Assembly (NCBI RefSeq): GCF_936928535.1
Contig: NZ_CAKZHY010000019.1
Location: 1-53,773 of the forward strand
DNA: 53,773 nucleotides
Direction: 5' to 3'
Origin: an uncultured Bradyrhizobium sp.
GTDB lineage: Bacteria; Pseudomonadota; Alphaproteobacteria; Rhizobiales; Xanthobacteraceae
Part shown: one piece after another, positions 1-8,071 of the stretch
Layout: each line of letters starts with the position of its first letter
How positions within the stretch are numbered: the stretch's first letter is position 1
Made by a program: the position numbers and the translations under genes
The notes under the pieces: model-generated
Databases searched by the model: none
The model's input: only the letters and a program-made list of their open reading frames with translations
Told to the model about the DNA's origin: nothing

Positions 1-5
1 CAAAA

Positions 6-51
6 GTGTCAACCATGTCTCCGAACAAGTGTAAGCTATGTGTCCGGGCTA
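6..51. repeat. Two tandem 23-bp direct repeats, possible transposon end
   Basis: Positions 6-28 and 29-51 are imperfect direct repeats sharing the pattern GTGTnAnCnATGTnTCCG. Short repeated ATGTnTCCG boxes of this kind remind me of transposase-binding ends of some insertion sequences found in Bradyrhizobium, but no transposase lies in the window, so this could be a remnant or the edge of an element extending to the left. Confidence 0.35.
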
Positions 52-60
52 AACAGCAGC

Positions 61-102
61 GAAGCAATCCAGAATCTCTCCCGGCGGCAGACTGGATTGC
101 TT
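61..102. repeat. Dispersed palindromic repeat (GAAGCAATCC family)
   Basis: Arms AAGCAATCCAG (62-72) and CTGGATTGCTT (92-102) form a perfect 11-bp inverted repeat. The same core appears inside the repeat at 44984-45070 and, degenerate, at 7137-7199. This is one of several intergenic repeat families in the window. Confidence 0.75.
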
Positions 103-209
103 GAGGCAGGCGTGTGCCTCTCACGTCCATGCTGCACCGCCGCATGAACGCGTACGGCCGTTAATGCTGTGCACGCTTGGCTCCCATGAAAGCGGGGACG
201 CGCGAAACT

Positions 210-260
210 TTGCCGTTGTACTCCGGAGCGGTTCTAATAAGCTAACCCAATGACGTCATT
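210..260 (+). promoter_or_regulatory. Candidate sigma-70 promoter with adjacent palindrome
   Basis: The 345-bp region before the first gene has no convincing ORF. A possible -35 (TTGCCG, 210-215) and -10 (TCTAAT, 233-238) are 17 bp apart. Just downstream is a perfect 12-bp palindrome, AATGACGTCATT (249-260), placed at about +4 to +15, where a repressor could block the flavoprotein-korAB operon. This is prediction from sequence alone; the regulator is unknown. Confidence 0.4.
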
Positions 261-345
261 CAGAAACCAGATCGCCGCGCGTTAAGCGTCGACAAGCTCA
301 AAGAAAAGGCCGCCGGGTCTTTGAGCCTGCGCGGAGAGGGTAGGA

Positions 346-2145
346 ATGAAACCGACCGATATCGCGGCCCCCGACTACTTTCACAAAGTGGTCGATTGCC
401 AGTGGGCCTGTCCTGCGCACACCCCGGTTCCAGAATACATCCGATTGATCGCGCAAGGCCGCTACAGCGACGCCTACATGATCAACTGGAAATCGAACGT
501 GTTTCCCGGAATCCTGGGACGCACCTGCGATCGTCCATGCGAGCCGGCATGCCGCCGCGGACGCGTCGAGGAAACGCCGGTGGCGATCTGCCGCCTCAAG
601 CGCGTCGCCGCTGATTTCAAGGACGACATCAAGCAGCGCCTGCCACATCCGGCTGCGAAGAACGGCAAGCGCGTCGCGTTCGTCGGCGGCGGTCCGGCCT
701 CGCTGACGGTGGCGCGCGATCTTGCGCCGCTCGGCTATCACTGCACCGTGTTCGACGGCGACCCTGAGGCCGGCGGCATGATGCGGACGCAGATCCCGAA
801 ATTCCGCCTGCCCAATTCCGTCATCGACGAGGAGACCGGCTATATCCTGGGTCTCGGCGTCGAGTTCAAAGGCGGTCACCGCATCGAGAGCATGAAGGCG
901 CTGCTCGCCGAGAAATACGACGCGATCTTCGTCGGCTCCGGCGCGCCGCGCGGCCGCGAGCTCGACATTCCCGGCCGGAAAGAGGCAGCCAGCAACATCC
1001 ACATCGGCATCGACTGGCTCTCCTCAGTGTCGTTTGGCCACACCGACAAGATCGGCAAGCGCGTGATCGTGCTCGGCGGCGGCAACACCGCAATGGATTG
1101 CTGCCGCACCGCGCGGCGCCTCGGCGGCGAGGACGTCAAGGTGATCGTGCGCTCCGGCTTCGAGGAGATGAAGGCCTCGCCCTGGGAGAAGGAGGACGCG
1201 ATCCACGAGGACATCCCGATCCTCAACTTCCTCGTCCCTGTTACCTTCATCCACGACAACGGCAAGCTCACCGGCGTCACCTTCCAGAAGGTGAAGGCCG
1301 AATACGACGCCAAGGGCCGCCGCAATCTCGTGCCCTCGGGCGAGCCCGACCAGACCTTCGAGTGCGACGACGTGCTGGTCGCGGTCGGCCAGGAGAACGC
1401 CTTCCCCTGGATCGAGCAGGATTGCGGCATCGAATTCGACAAATGGCATATGCCCAAGGTCGATCCGACGACCTTCGTCTCGACCAACCCGAAAGTGTTT
1501 TTCGGTGGCGACGCCGCGTTCGGGCCGAAGAATATCATCTGGGCCGTGGCGCAGGGGCACGATGCCGCGCTGTCGATCCACAAGCTGCTCTCGGGCGAGG
1601 ACATCACCGAACGACCGCTGCCGGACGTGCAGGTCTCCTCACAGAAAATGGGCATCCACGAATGGAGCTATGACAACGACATCTCCGTCGACAAGCGCTT
1701 CAAGGTGCCGCATCGCGACAAGGTGATCGCGCTGAAGGACATCCGCACCGAGGTCGAGCTCGGCTACGACGTCAAGCTGGCGCTCGGCGAAGCGCATCGC
1801 TGCCTGAACTGCGACGTCCAGACCGTGTTCTCGACCTCGCTCTGCATCGAGTGCGATGCCTGCGTCGACATCTGCCCGATGGATTGCATCACCTTCACCG
1901 ATAACGGCGAGGAAGACGATCTGCGCACGCGCCTGAAAGCGCCCTCGCCGCATCCGGACCAGGACCTCTACGTGTCCTCTGACCTCAAGACTGGACGGGT
2001 GATGGTCAAGGACGAGGACGTCTGCCTACATTGCGGGTTGTGCGCCGAGCGGTGTCCCACCGGTGCCTGGGACATGCAGAAATATTTCATCGAGATGACT
2101 CACGCAGGTTCGACATGTCCGACAAAAAGCCGATCAGCAGCGTAA
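346..2145 (+). CDS. GltD-like FAD/NAD(P) oxidoreductase with C-terminal 2[4Fe-4S] ferredoxin domain
   Basis: A 599-residue cytoplasmic flavoprotein. The N-terminus has the cysteine set of glutamate-synthase small-subunit-like proteins (Cys18, Cys22, then Cys61, Cys65, Cys69) that binds Fe-S clusters. An FAD Rossmann motif (VGGGPA, about residues 113-118) and an NAD(P) Rossmann motif (LGGGNTA, about 242-248) follow. The C-terminus has two CxxCxxCxxxC motifs (about 500-512 and 560-572), a bacterial ferredoxin-type domain. It overlaps korA by 31 bp, so translation is probably coupled. The inferred role is electron transfer between KorAB and NAD(P), making a ferredoxin-independent or ferredoxin-linked 2-oxoacid oxidoreductase complex. 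The ATG follows an AGGGTAGGA ribosome site. The family is clear; the partner role is inferred from context. Confidence 0.88.
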   Translation: MKPTDIAAPDYFHKVVDCQWACPAHTPVPEYIRLIAQGRYSDAYMINWKSNVFPGILGRTCDRPCEPACRRGRVEETPVAICRLKRVAADFKDDIKQRLPHPAAKNGKRVAFVGGGPASLTVARDLAPLGYHCTVFDGDPEAGGMMRTQIPKFRLPNSVIDEETGYILGLGVEFKGGHRIESMKALLAEKYDAIFVGSGAPRGRELDIPGRKEAASNIHIGIDWLSSVSFGHTDKIGKRVIVLGGGNTAMDCCRTARRLGGEDVKVIVRSGFEEMKASPWEKEDAIHEDIPILNFLVPVTFIHDNGKLTGVTFQKVKAEYDAKGRRNLVPSGEPDQTFECDDVLVAVGQENAFPWIEQDCGIEFDKWHMPKVDPTTFVSTNPKVFFGGDAAFGPKNIIWAVAQGHDAALSIHKLLSGEDITERPLPDVQVSSQKMGIHEWSYDNDISVDKRFKVPHRDKVIALKDIRTEVELGYDVKLALGEAHRCLNCDVQTVFSTSLCIECDACVDICPMDCITFTDNGEEDDLRTRLKAPSPHPDQDLYVSSDLKTGRVMVKDEDVCLHCGLCAERCPTGAWDMQKYFIEMTHAGSTCPTKSRSAA

Positions 2146-3962
2146 ACGACTTCGTCGTCCGCTTCGCCAACGTCAACGGCTCGGGCTCGGCCAGCGCCAA
2201 CGAGATGTTCGCGCGTGCGATCCTGCGCCACGGCGTGCCGGTGAGCCCGCGCAACATCTTCCCCTCCAACATCCAGGGCCTGCCGACCTGGTACGAGGTA
2301 CGCGTCACCGAAGCCGGCCATCTCGGTGCCCGCGGCGGCGTCGACATGATGGTCGCGATGAACCCGCAGACCTGGGACAAGGACGTCGCCGGCATCGAGC
2401 CCGGCGGCTATCTGTTCTACGATTCCACCAAGCCGATGCCGTCGACCAAATTCCGCGACGACATCACCGTGATCGGCGTGCCGCTCACCGCGATCACCAA
2501 CTCGACCTACACCGATCCGCGCCAGCGCCAGCTGTTCAAGAACATCATCTATCTCGGCGCGCTCAGTGCCCTGCTCGAGATGGACCCGAAGCTGATCGAG
2601 CAGCTGATCGGCGAGCAGTACAAGGGCAAGGAGAAGCTGCTCTCCTCCAACGTCCACGCCCTGCATCTGGGCCGAGACTGGGCGCTGCAGAACCTGAAAT
2701 GCCCGATCGGGCTGCGGGTCAAGAAATCCGACAAGGTCGGCGACCGCATCTTCATCGAAGGCAACAGCGCGGCTGCGCTCGGCGCCGTCTATGGCGGCGC
2801 CACCGTGTGCGCCTGGTATCCGATCACGCCGTCCTCGTCCGTGGCGGAGGCTTTCACCGCCCATTGCAAGAAGTACCGGCACGATCCTGAAACGGGCAAG
2901 GCGAAATACGCCATCATTCAGGGCGAGGACGAGCTGGCTTCGATCGGCATCGTGATCGGCGCCTCCTGGAACGGCGCGCGCGCCTTCACTGCGACGTCGG
3001 GCCCCGGCATCTCCTTGATGACCGAGTTCATCGGCCTCTCATACTTCGCCGAGATCCCGGCCGTGATCATGAACATCCAGCGCGCCGGACCCTCGACGGG
3101 CATGCCGACCCGCACCCAGCAATGCGACATCATCGCCTGCGCCTATGCTTCGCACGGCGACACCAAGCATGTACTGCTATTCCCGGAAGACCCGGCCGAG
3201 GCGTTCGAGTTCGCGGCGGCCGCGTTCGATCTCGCCGAGCGGATCCAGACCACGATCTTCCTGATGCTCGATCTCGACATCGGCATGAACCACCGGCTCT
3301 GCCGCCCGCTGAAGTGGGACGATGCCAAGCAGTATGACCGCGGCAAGGTGATGACCGCGGAGATGCTGGAAGAAGGCCGCGACTTCGGTCGCTATCTCGA
3401 CGTCGACGGCGACGGTATCCCCTATCGCACCTATCCCGGCACGCATCCGACCAAAGGCTCCTATTTCACCCGCGGCACCTCGCGTGATCGTTATGCGCGC
3501 TACTCCGAGGAAGGCTCTGTCTACGCCGACAACATGCAGCGGCTCGTGCGCAAGTTCGAGACCGCGCAGGACCTGGTGCCGCGGCCGCTCCAGGCCAACG
3601 CCGAACGGCCGACCAAATATGGCGTGATCTATTTCGGCTCGACCTCGCCGGCGATGGACGAGGCGATCGGCCTTTTGGAGGCGCGCGGGCATCAGCTCGA
3701 TCGCCTGCGCATCCGCGCCTTCCCGTTCCACTCGAGTGTCGCGAGCTTCCTCGCCGAGCACGACTTCGTCTATGTGGTCGAGCAGAACCGCGACAGCCAA
3801 CTCCGCCAGCTCATCGTCAACGAGAACGGCATCGATCCGGTCCGCCTCGTTCCCATCGTGCACTATGACGGCACACCCATTACCGCCCGCTACATCGCAA
3901 AAGCCATTGGCGACCACCAGGATCACCTCAAGGTGACCCCGCTCCGCAAGGCCGTGTCATGA
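2115..3962 (+). CDS. korA: 2-oxoacid:acceptor oxidoreductase, alpha subunit (fused gamma-alpha)
   Basis: A 615-residue subunit of a thiamine-pyrophosphate, CoA-dependent oxidoreductase that oxidatively decarboxylates a 2-oxoacid. The N-terminal 190 residues are the gamma domain (FANVNGSGSASANEMFARA), fused to the alpha/pyrimidine-binding domain with the YPITPSSS signature near residue 235. The size and fusion match KorA of the 2-oxoglutarate type, though pyruvate or a branched-chain oxoacid cannot be excluded. I chose the ATG at 2115, inside the end of the flavoprotein gene; a longer reading from 2031 would lie entirely within the upstream gene. KorB follows after 166 bp occupied by a palindromic repeat. 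Confidence 0.88.
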   Translation: MSDKKPISSVNDFVVRFANVNGSGSASANEMFARAILRHGVPVSPRNIFPSNIQGLPTWYEVRVTEAGHLGARGGVDMMVAMNPQTWDKDVAGIEPGGYLFYDSTKPMPSTKFRDDITVIGVPLTAITNSTYTDPRQRQLFKNIIYLGALSALLEMDPKLIEQLIGEQYKGKEKLLSSNVHALHLGRDWALQNLKCPIGLRVKKSDKVGDRIFIEGNSAAALGAVYGGATVCAWYPITPSSSVAEAFTAHCKKYRHDPETGKAKYAIIQGEDELASIGIVIGASWNGARAFTATSGPGISLMTEFIGLSYFAEIPAVIMNIQRAGPSTGMPTRTQQCDIIACAYASHGDTKHVLLFPEDPAEAFEFAAAAFDLAERIQTTIFLMLDLDIGMNHRLCRPLKWDDAKQYDRGKVMTAEMLEEGRDFGRYLDVDGDGIPYRTYPGTHPTKGSYFTRGTSRDRYARYSEEGSVYADNMQRLVRKFETAQDLVPRPLQANAERPTKYGVIYFGSTSPAMDEAIGLLEARGHQLDRLRIRAFPFHSSVASFLAEHDFVYVVEQNRDSQLRQLIVNENGIDPVRLVPIVHYDGTPITARYIAKAIGDHQDHLKVTPLRKAVS

Positions 3963-3983
3963 CCAGCGCGTCACTCTCTCCGT

Positions 3984-4110
3984 CGTCATGCCCGGACACA
4001 GCCGTTCGAAGAACGGCGTCGCTTCCGCTCGCCTATGCCCGGGCATCCACGCCTTTCTTCCGTGCCGCCAAGACGTGGATGGCCGGGACAAGCCCGGCCA
4101 TGACGGCCTT
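3984..4110. repeat. Palindromic repeat between korA and korB
   Basis: Nested inverted repeats: CGTCATGCCCGG near 3984 pairs with CCCGGCCATGACGG near 4093, and CATCCACG (4044-4051) pairs with CGTGGATG (4074-4081). In one frame this repeat family reads as DKPGHDG and on the other strand as AGLVPAIHV, recognisable junk peptides in rhizobial genome annotations. Its open frame runs into korB and can lead to a falsely long KorB. Confidence 0.8.
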
Positions 4111-4128
4111 GGGATCACAGGTGCTTTC

Positions 4129-5184
4129 ATGACCTATATTGCCAAGCCAAAGTTTCATCACCCCGGCCTCAAGAAGAACGATCTCGGCTACACGCATCGC
4201 GACTACGAGGGCAAGATCTCGACGCTGTGCGCAGGCTGCGGCCATGACTCGATTACGGCCTCGATCATCGAGGCCTGCTACGAGCTCTCGATCGAGCCGC
4301 ATCGGGTCGCGAAAATCTCGGGCATCGGCTGCTCCTCGAAGACGCCGGACTATTTCCTCGGCAATTCGCACGGCTTCAACTCGGTGCACGGCCGCATGCC
4401 GTCCGTGCTGACGGGGGCCAACCTCGCCAACCGCGATTTGATCTATCTCGGCGTCTCCGGCGACGGCGACAGCGCCTCGATCGGCTTCGGTCAGTTCGCG
4501 CATTCGATCCGGCGCGGCGTCAACATGACCTATATCGTCGAGAACAACGGGGTCTACGGCCTGACCAAGGGCCAGTTCTCGGCGACCGCCGACCGCGGCT
4601 CGAAGTCGAAGAAGGGCGTGACCAACACCGACAACGCCATCGACCTGGTCGCGATCGCATTGCAGCTCGGTGCCACCTTCGTCGCCCGCTCGTTCTCCGG
4701 CGACAAGAACCAGCTGGTGCCGCTGATCGCGGCGGCGATCGGCCACAAGGGCGCGTCCTTCATCGACGTCATCAGCCCCTGCATCGCCTTCAACAACCAC
4801 GCCGGCTCGACCAAGAGTTTTGATTATGTCCGCGAGCACAATGACGCCGTGAACCGGCTCGACGTGCTGGTCGGCCGCGATCCCATTGCAGTCGACTACG
4901 CGCCTGGCACGGTGCAGGTGGTCGAGCAGCATGACGGCAGCAAGATCGCGCTGCGCAAGATCGACGCCGATTACGATCCGCATGACCGGTTAGGGGCCCA
5001 GACCTTCCTCGCCAAGCACGCTGCCAAGGGCCAGATCGTCACCGGGCTCTTGTACGTCGACCCCGATGCGGACGATCTCCACGCCCATCTCAACACGGTC
5101 GAGACACCGCTCAACACGCTGGAAGCGGATACGCTCTGCCCCGGCTCGGCGGTGCTGGACAAGATCAACGCCAGTTTGCGCTGA
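4129..5184 (+). CDS. korB: 2-oxoacid:ferredoxin oxidoreductase, beta subunit
   Basis: A 351-residue catalytic beta subunit that binds thiamine pyrophosphate and one [4Fe-4S] cluster. It has LCAGCGHDS near the N-terminus (CxxC cluster ligands), GIGCSS (third Cys), the TPP/Mg motif GDGDSASIG followed by NNGVYGLTKGQ, and a later Cys in ISPCIAF. It works with KorA and the upstream flavoprotein. I start it at ATG 4129 (MTYIAKPKF); the frame is open 47 codons further upstream, but that part is encoded by the palindromic repeat and has no homologue-like sequence. The length is normal for KorB. Confidence 0.9.
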   Translation: MTYIAKPKFHHPGLKKNDLGYTHRDYEGKISTLCAGCGHDSITASIIEACYELSIEPHRVAKISGIGCSSKTPDYFLGNSHGFNSVHGRMPSVLTGANLANRDLIYLGVSGDGDSASIGFGQFAHSIRRGVNMTYIVENNGVYGLTKGQFSATADRGSKSKKGVTNTDNAIDLVAIALQLGATFVARSFSGDKNQLVPLIAAAIGHKGASFIDVISPCIAFNNHAGSTKSFDYVREHNDAVNRLDVLVGRDPIAVDYAPGTVQVVEQHDGSKIALRKIDADYDPHDRLGAQTFLAKHAAKGQIVTGLLYVDPDADDLHAHLNTVETPLNTLEADTLCPGSAVLDKINASLR

Positions 5185-5249
5185 GATATCTAGCTGACGG
5201 ACTCGGCTTCCGGCACTGAGCGGCCCTGGTAACCCAGTCGGCCTGCAGC

Positions 5250-5768
5250 TCAGTATTGCTTGCAGGTCTCGAACAGCGCCTCGCCGTCCATGGTCAGGCC
5301 ACCGGGGTTGACGAGCACGCCGTCCGCGCCGACGGCCCTGTTCATCAGCGACATGACATGCCGCAGGAACCCTCCGGCGAACCGTTCGGCGATGAGAGGA
5401 TCAAGCTTGAGCACCACGATTTTCTGACTTCGACTACGATACTGCCAGACTGATATCTCCCGCACGGATCTCCAGGAGATGGTGTCGTCGGCAATCCTGG
5501 TGTCGCGAATGCCGACACGCGTAACGAAGAGAACCGGCTCCCGCGTCGAGACCAGTCTCCACAGCGTCCTGCAGGTGACAAAACCGAACAGCGCGACGCC
5601 GGAATAGCAGGCGACCGTCTGGAACTCGGTGATGTTCTTTGCGTGAAACCAGTTGAATGCGACCGCGGCACAGATCAGCGTCAGGAACAGGCCCGCGCCC
5701 AGCATCTTCAATAGCCGGACCTTGGAATAGCCGATCGCAAGATTGGGCAAGTTCTGACTTACGGACAT
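5250..5768 (-). CDS. Hypothetical membrane protein, STM3941-like
   Basis: A 172-residue protein with two hydrophobic segments near the N-terminus (about 20-40 and 50-68), followed by a soluble beta-rich domain containing GIRDTRIADDTISWRSV. This arrangement resembles small PH-like membrane proteins (STM3941-like), a tentative assignment; function is unknown. A clear paralogue lies at 13961-14614, sharing GYxGVALFGxVT and GIRDxRI. The gene converges on korB across a 65-bp gap and is divergent from the exported protein at 5935. Confidence 0.7.
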   Translation of the reverse strand: MSVSQNLPNLAIGYSKVRLLKMLGAGLFLTLICAAVAFNWFHAKNITEFQTVACYSGVALFGFVTCRTLWRLVSTREPVLFVTRVGIRDTRIADDTISWRSVREISVWQYRSRSQKIVVLKLDPLIAERFAGGFLRHVMSLMNRAVGADGVLVNPGGLTMDGEALFETCKQY

Positions 5769-5934
5769 GTTCGACCGCCACCAGCCATTTGCAACAGTCC
5801 GGGGTTTATCAGCGCCCCTCCCTGCAAAGGGTTAAGCCTGGAACCTTGCGCGAGGCTGCCGGCCGGGTGGCGGTTGAACGCGCGGCGCGCGGCTTGCGAC
5901 TAACCGCCAATTGGCTCCAGCGCCCGGTGTGATC

Positions 5935-6555
5935 ATGAAGCTTGCCCTCATCCTTCCGCTCGCCTTTGCAGCCTTCATAGGCGTCGCCCGGGCCGAGGAG
6001 ACCGACGACTTTCGCGAGGCGAACAAGATCGAAGCCGAGACCTTCAACGCTCGCCTGTATGCGGGCTCGCCTGGCAAGACGGCCTATGCCTGCTTCATCC
6101 GCCGCTACGATGCCGAGCACCTGGCGCGGCATCCGAAGCAGAAGGTCGCTTCCATGAAGCTGCTGGTCTCGGCGGAGACCGACAGCGAGGACAAGCAGCT
6201 CCACAACTCGTTCAGGATCGGCTTCCGCTATCGCCACCGCAGCGGCGATTTCGACTCCAGCGGCTCCTGCCACCACACGGTGCTCACCAAGGAAGGCGAC
6301 GAGGTCAGGCTCGGCTGTGGTGTCGACTGCGAGGGCGGCGGCATCGGGATCGCGCTCTCGAAGGACGACAAGTCGGCCATCATACGGCTCGAGAGCGTCA
6401 GGATCTGGCTGCACAACCAGCCGACTGAAGATGAAGACCGAACGCTGGTCGCGGGCAGCGACGACGGCGTTTTTCGGCTGGACCGCACCGACAACAGCGA
6501 TTGCGCCGCCCTGGCGACCGATCGCAAGGAGCTCGCCGCGCTCCGCCACAAATGA
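5935..6555 (+). CDS. Exported hypothetical protein
   Basis: A 206-residue protein starting with a good Sec signal peptide (MKLALILPLAFAAFIGVARA, cleavage after ARA). The mature part is acidic and has several cysteines (YACFIRRY, SGSCHHT, LGCGVDCEGGG), suggesting disulfides in the periplasm. I do not recognise the family. I start at ATG 5935, because the eight upstream codons from TTG 5911 would precede an otherwise perfect signal peptide. It is divergent from the gene at 5250. Confidence 0.75.
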   Translation: MKLALILPLAFAAFIGVARAEETDDFREANKIEAETFNARLYAGSPGKTAYACFIRRYDAEHLARHPKQKVASMKLLVSAETDSEDKQLHNSFRIGFRYRHRSGDFDSSGSCHHTVLTKEGDEVRLGCGVDCEGGGIGIALSKDDKSAIIRLESVRIWLHNQPTEDEDRTLVAGSDDGVFRLDRTDNSDCAALATDRKELAALRHK

Positions 6556-6581
6556 TATCTCTCCGGCAAAGTCGTTATTTG

Positions 6582-6649
6582 CGCATGATCTTTCCGGAAA
6601 ACCGCTTCACACTTTGCGCTGACGCGGCCCTTCGGGTCCGGATCATGCG
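6582..6649. repeat. Palindromic repeat (GCATGATC family)
   Basis: Perfect 9-bp arms CGCATGATC (6582-6590) and GATCATGCG (6641-6649), with TCCGGAAAACCGC and CACACTTTGCGC between them. This resembles a dispersed Bradyrhizobium/Mesorhizobium repeat. It ends two bases before the ribosome site (AAGGAGAT) of the DsrE-like gene. Confidence 0.75.
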
Positions 6650-6661
6650 AAGGAGATCACC

Positions 6662-7111
6662 ATGAACCGCCGGAACATCTTGTGGAGCACCGTCTCGGCG
6701 CTGGGCGCGGCCTTTGCCGCCTCGCGCGTCAATGCGGCGACTGAGGCTCCGCCCTCGAACAAGCTGAAGGTCGTCTACCATCTCAGCGACGCCGACAAGG
6801 TCAATTTCGTGCTCGGCAACATCCAGAACCACATCGACGGCGTCGGCGGCCCTGACCATGTCACCCTCGCGCTGGTGATCCACGGGCCGGCGCTGAAGGC
6901 GTTCCATTCGGCGCAGGCCAACCCCGACATCAGCGGGCGGGTCAGCAATTTCGCCAAGGACGGCGTCGAGCTCGCCGCCTGCGGCAATACCATGAAGGCG
7001 CAAAACATCACGCTGACGGATCTGCTGCCGGGATTCGTAAGTGCTGAGAAGGGCGGCGTGGTGCGGTTGGCCGAACTGCAGTCGCAGGGGTATTTGTACC
7101 TGCGGCCGTGA
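6662..7111 (+). CDS. Exported DsrE-family protein
   Basis: A 149-residue protein. The first 25 residues (MNRRNILWSTVSALGAAFAA and on to VNA) form an export signal with a twin Arg, possibly Tat. The mature domain (KLKVVYHLSDADKVNFVLGN, VTLALVIHGPALKAF, GVELAACGNTM) is a DsrE/DsrF-like fold with one cysteine at the usual sulfur-relay position (AACGNTM). Periplasmic DsrE-like proteins are common in proteobacteria but their role is mostly unknown. The ribosome site AAGGAGATCACC precedes the ATG. Confidence 0.82.
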   Translation: MNRRNILWSTVSALGAAFAASRVNAATEAPPSNKLKVVYHLSDADKVNFVLGNIQNHIDGVGGPDHVTLALVIHGPALKAFHSAQANPDISGRVSNFAKDGVELAACGNTMKAQNITLTDLLPGFVSAEKGGVVRLAELQSQGYLYLRP

Positions 7112-7136
7112 GGCGCAAGGGCTCCTGCTCCATCCT

Positions 7137-7199
7137 CCGTCATTGCGAGCGTAGGAGGCAGTCTGATTGCTTCCTCGCGAGGGCTCCTCGCAATGACGG
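7137..7199. repeat. Palindromic repeat (CGTCATTGCGAG family)
   Basis: Perfect 13-bp arms CCGTCATTGCGAG (7137-7149) and CTCGCAATGACGG (7187-7199). Another copy with the same outer arms lies at 44984-45070. It sits between the DsrE-like gene and the ArsR promoter and may act as a terminator for the former. Confidence 0.8.
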
Positions 7200-7210
7200 C
7201 GGAGAGGCAC

Positions 7211-7264
7211 TTGACTATCCATAACTCCATGGTTATGAATTGATCCATAACTTCCTGGTTATGG
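7211..7264 (+). promoter_or_regulatory. Promoter with twin inverted-repeat operators for the arsR operon
   Basis: A candidate -35 TTGACT (7211-7216) and -10 TATGAA (7234-7239) are separated by 17 bp. Two copies of a CATAAC-N6-GTTATG inverted repeat are present: 7220-7237 in the spacer and -10, and 7246-7263 at the start of transcription (extended by one pair to 7245-7264). Their centres are 26 bp apart. The placement predicts autorepression by the ArsR-type regulator encoded 8 bp downstream. Confidence 0.75.
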
Positions 7265-7271
7265 ATCTTGC

Positions 7272-7595
7272 ATGTCTGCCACTCCCGACCTCCTGTTCCG
7301 GACGCTCGCCGACCCCACGCGGCGCGCGATCTTCGAGCGGCTGTGCCGGGAGGGCGAGCAGACGGTCGGGGCACTGACGGCGCTGTCAGGTGTTTCCCAG
7401 CCGGCGGTCTCAAAGCATCTCGGCGCGCTGAAGCAGGCGGGCCTGGTGCGCGACCGTCATGAAGGACGCCAGACCCATTATAGCGCGCAGCCGGGCGCGC
7501 TTGATCCGCTGATCGACTGGACCAGCCAGATGGCCGGCTTCTGGCAAAACCGGCTCGATGCGCTCGACGATCTGCTGAAGAGGATGGACCAATGA
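7272..7595 (+). CDS. ArsR-family winged-helix transcriptional regulator
   Basis: A 107-residue regulator. The helix-turn-helix is clear (LSGVSQPAVSKHLGALKQAG, about residues 39-58), followed by the wing (VRDRHEGRQTHYSA). It has no CVC-type metal site and almost no cysteine, so it is unlikely to sense arsenic or cadmium; it belongs to the ArsR group paired with AHSA1/SRPBCC genes. Its stop overlaps the next start by four bases. The twin palindromes directly upstream are its probable operator. Confidence 0.88.
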   Translation: MSATPDLLFRTLADPTRRAIFERLCREGEQTVGALTALSGVSQPAVSKHLGALKQAGLVRDRHEGRQTHYSAQPGALDPLIDWTSQMAGFWQNRLDALDDLLKRMDQ

Positions 7596-8023
7596 CTGAA
7601 GCTGCCACTGAAACACGTTCCGTGGTCATCGAGCGCGAATTCGCCTACCCACCCGAAAGGCTGTGGCGCGCGCTGACGCAGCCGCATTTGATCGAGGAAT
7701 GGCTGATGAAGAACGACTTCAAGCCTCAGGTCGGCCACCGCTTCAATCTGCGCGGCGAGTGGGGCGGCGTGCTGGATTGCGAGGTGCTCGCCATCGAGCC
7801 ACAGCACTCCCTCGCCTATACCTGGAATTTCACGCATGAGGACGCGGCCTACGACCTCAAGAGCGTGGTGACCTTCACGCTGACCCCGCAGGGATCTGGC
7901 ACGCATCTGCGTGTCGAGCAGGCGGGCTTCCGCCCCAGCCAGAAGCAGGCCTATGGCGGCGCGCATGCCGGCTGGAAGCAGTTTTTCACCAGACTGGACG
8001 AGCTGCTGGCGCGGCCCGAATAG
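7592..8023 (+). CDS. SRPBCC (AHSA1-like) domain protein
   Basis: A 143-residue cytoplasmic protein of the START/Bet v1 fold, AHSA1 branch. It shows EFAYPPERLWRALTQPHLIE near the N-terminus and GGAHAGWKQFFTRLDELLA at the C-terminus, typical of the family. Members bind small hydrophobic ligands; the ligand here is unknown. Its ATGA start overlaps the arsR stop, so the two are translationally coupled, and ArsR probably controls it. Confidence 0.87.
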   Translation: MTEAATETRSVVIEREFAYPPERLWRALTQPHLIEEWLMKNDFKPQVGHRFNLRGEWGGVLDCEVLAIEPQHSLAYTWNFTHEDAAYDLKSVVTFTLTPQGSGTHLRVEQAGFRPSQKQAYGGAHAGWKQFFTRLDELLARPE

Positions 8024-8071
8024 CCTAGCCAAGCACATCCATTCCCAACCTTTTTCCGACAGGAGATTGAA

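Noticed and set aside
3988..4128. N-terminal extension of KorB
   Set aside because: Encoded by a dispersed palindromic repeat; the conserved start is at 4129.
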